A stretch of DNA of 6,364 nt from Micrococcales bacterium. Lineage in GTDB: Bacteria; Actinomycetota; Actinomycetes; Actinomycetales; Cellulomonadaceae. The position numbers and the translations under genes were made by a program. The stretch is taken from contig WRCL01000118.1 in the NCBI GenBank assembly GCA_009783975.1, forward strand, positions 1-6,364. Reading direction: 5' to 3'. The notes beneath the pieces were generated by a model, which was not told the origin of the DNA, searched no databases, and saw nothing but the letters and a program-made list of their open reading frames with translations. Of this stretch, positions 5,901 to 6,364 are shown one piece after another; the first letter of the stretch is position 1; each line of letters begins with the position of its first letter.

Positions 5901-6364
5901 TCATGTCATCCAGCGAGGACGGTAGAGGAAGAACGGGTGGCACGAGCGGATCTCAGTCGGGGTGGTGGCGGCGGCGTATCCGGCGTCGAGCAGCCGTGCC
6001 CGCGCCGCGTCGGTGCCCAGCTCGGAGCGCAGGCTTGGGTGCTGCTGGTAGGTCACGAGCGCCCAGCCCAGCAGCAACGGGTCCAGGTCGATGCACATGG
6101 TGCTCACTTCCAGCAGCACCAGCTTCGGGCGGAAGAACAGTGTCCGGCGTTCGCACCACCACGACGGCGCGTCCGGGTGGCCTGTGATGATGTACGCCTG
6201 GTCCATCTGGACGCCAGGCCCCCACATCAGATCCTTCACGTCGTCCCAGGCCAGGGAGCCCGACTGCCGCTGGTCCTGCAGGCAGATGCCTTCGGTGGTG
6301 AGAACCAGCTGGCGTGGTTTCGGCCACGACCACAGCCACAGCGCTAGGAAGAACGCGCACGGCA
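5901..6364 (-). CDS. Small PH-like-domain membrane protein, 5' end beyond the window
   Basis: The minus-strand frame is open from the right edge (first full codon at 6362) to TGA at 5901-5903, giving 153 visible codons. The GTG at 6237-6239 is inside the protein, because good sequence continues upstream of it. The visible N-terminus, FFLALWLWSWPKPRQ, looks like the end of a membrane segment. It is followed by LVLTTEGICLQD and SLAWDDVKDL, the typical strand pattern of bacterial PH-like domains in which a tryptophan-containing W-D-D/E-I turn follows the TxEG strand. The C-terminal part, TMCIDLDPLLLGWALVTYQQHPSLRSELGTD, fits the closing segment I recall in actinobacterial conserved proteins of this type (acidic D-P, then Y/F-x-x-HPxxRxEL). 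Role unknown; such proteins are usually annotated as hypothetical or PH domain-containing. It converges on the surface-protein gene, so it is not in its operon. Confidence 0.8.
   Translation of the reverse strand, partial: PCAFFLALWLWSWPKPRQLVLTTEGICLQDQRQSGSLAWDDVKDLMWGPGVQMDQAYIITGHPDAPSWWCERRTLFFRPKLVLLEVSTMCIDLDPLLLGWALVTYQQHPSLRSELGTDAARARLLDAGYAAATTPTEIRSCHPFFLYRPRWMT

Noticed and set aside
5864..6187. AAGGAGG followed by GTG/ATG codons and an open frame on the plus strand
   Set aside because: The spacing to the GTG at 5873 is only 2 bp, and the frame lies antisense to the PH-like gene, giving an Arg/Pro/Ala-rich product. It is likely a chance Shine-Dalgarno match.
6237..6239. GTG as the start of the minus-strand gene
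   Set aside because: Codons upstream encode LVLTTEGICLQD and SLAWDD, the expected first strands of the PH-like domain, plus a membrane segment. The real start is beyond the window.

Overview
This window looks like a piece of chromosome or large replicon from a high-GC Gram-positive bacterium (Actinomycetota; a Micrococcales-type genome is my guess). The reasons are the very high GC at third codon positions, a giant secreted beta-repeat surface protein of a kind common there, and a C-terminal sorting-type signal containing LGYTG, which resembles the LAxTG motif of class E sortases. No rRNA, tRNA, transposase, cas gene or complete small gene is visible.

Layout. From the left edge to 5668 (+) runs one open frame, already open at base 2, so the true start and signal peptide lie upstream. 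In order it encodes: an N-terminal beta-rich module with an Asp/Asn-rich possible Ca-binding loop and a WDGRD (FlgD/Ig-like) motif; eight DUF11/DUF7507-type beta-sandwich repeats (about 773-3670); an acidic DG linker; 37 uninterrupted tetrapeptides of the form xxG[Y/H] (3743-4186); a sorting-type signal with hydrophobic helix and Arg triplet (4208-4321). The frame then does not stop. It continues for about 450 codons through a Pro/Ala/His/Arg-rich region holding some 17 copies of an RHAS-centred unit of roughly 51-66 bp.

From 5669 to 5900 is a 232-bp convergent intergenic stretch full of short repeats: a perfect 27-bp tandem duplication with a GGGGACGGTTCC core, a third copy of that core, and three copies of a roughly 31-bp unit ending in GTCAGCGC, the last forming a perfect 6-bp-stem hairpin. 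From 5901 to the right edge a minus-strand gene, 5'-truncated by the window, encodes a small protein with a membrane-segment remnant and a bacterial PH-like domain.

Interpretation. The part to about 4340 is a convincing surface adhesin or stalk: beta-repeat stalk, low-complexity spacer, envelope anchor. The most unusual part is the repeat tract from about 4500 to 5860. It begins where a sorted protein should end, is nearly homogeneous at its left end, decays to the right, loses codon-position signal, and has related cores beyond the stop codon. It may be a novel cytoplasmic tail, or a DNA-level repeat array that has been read through after loss of the adhesin stop codon.
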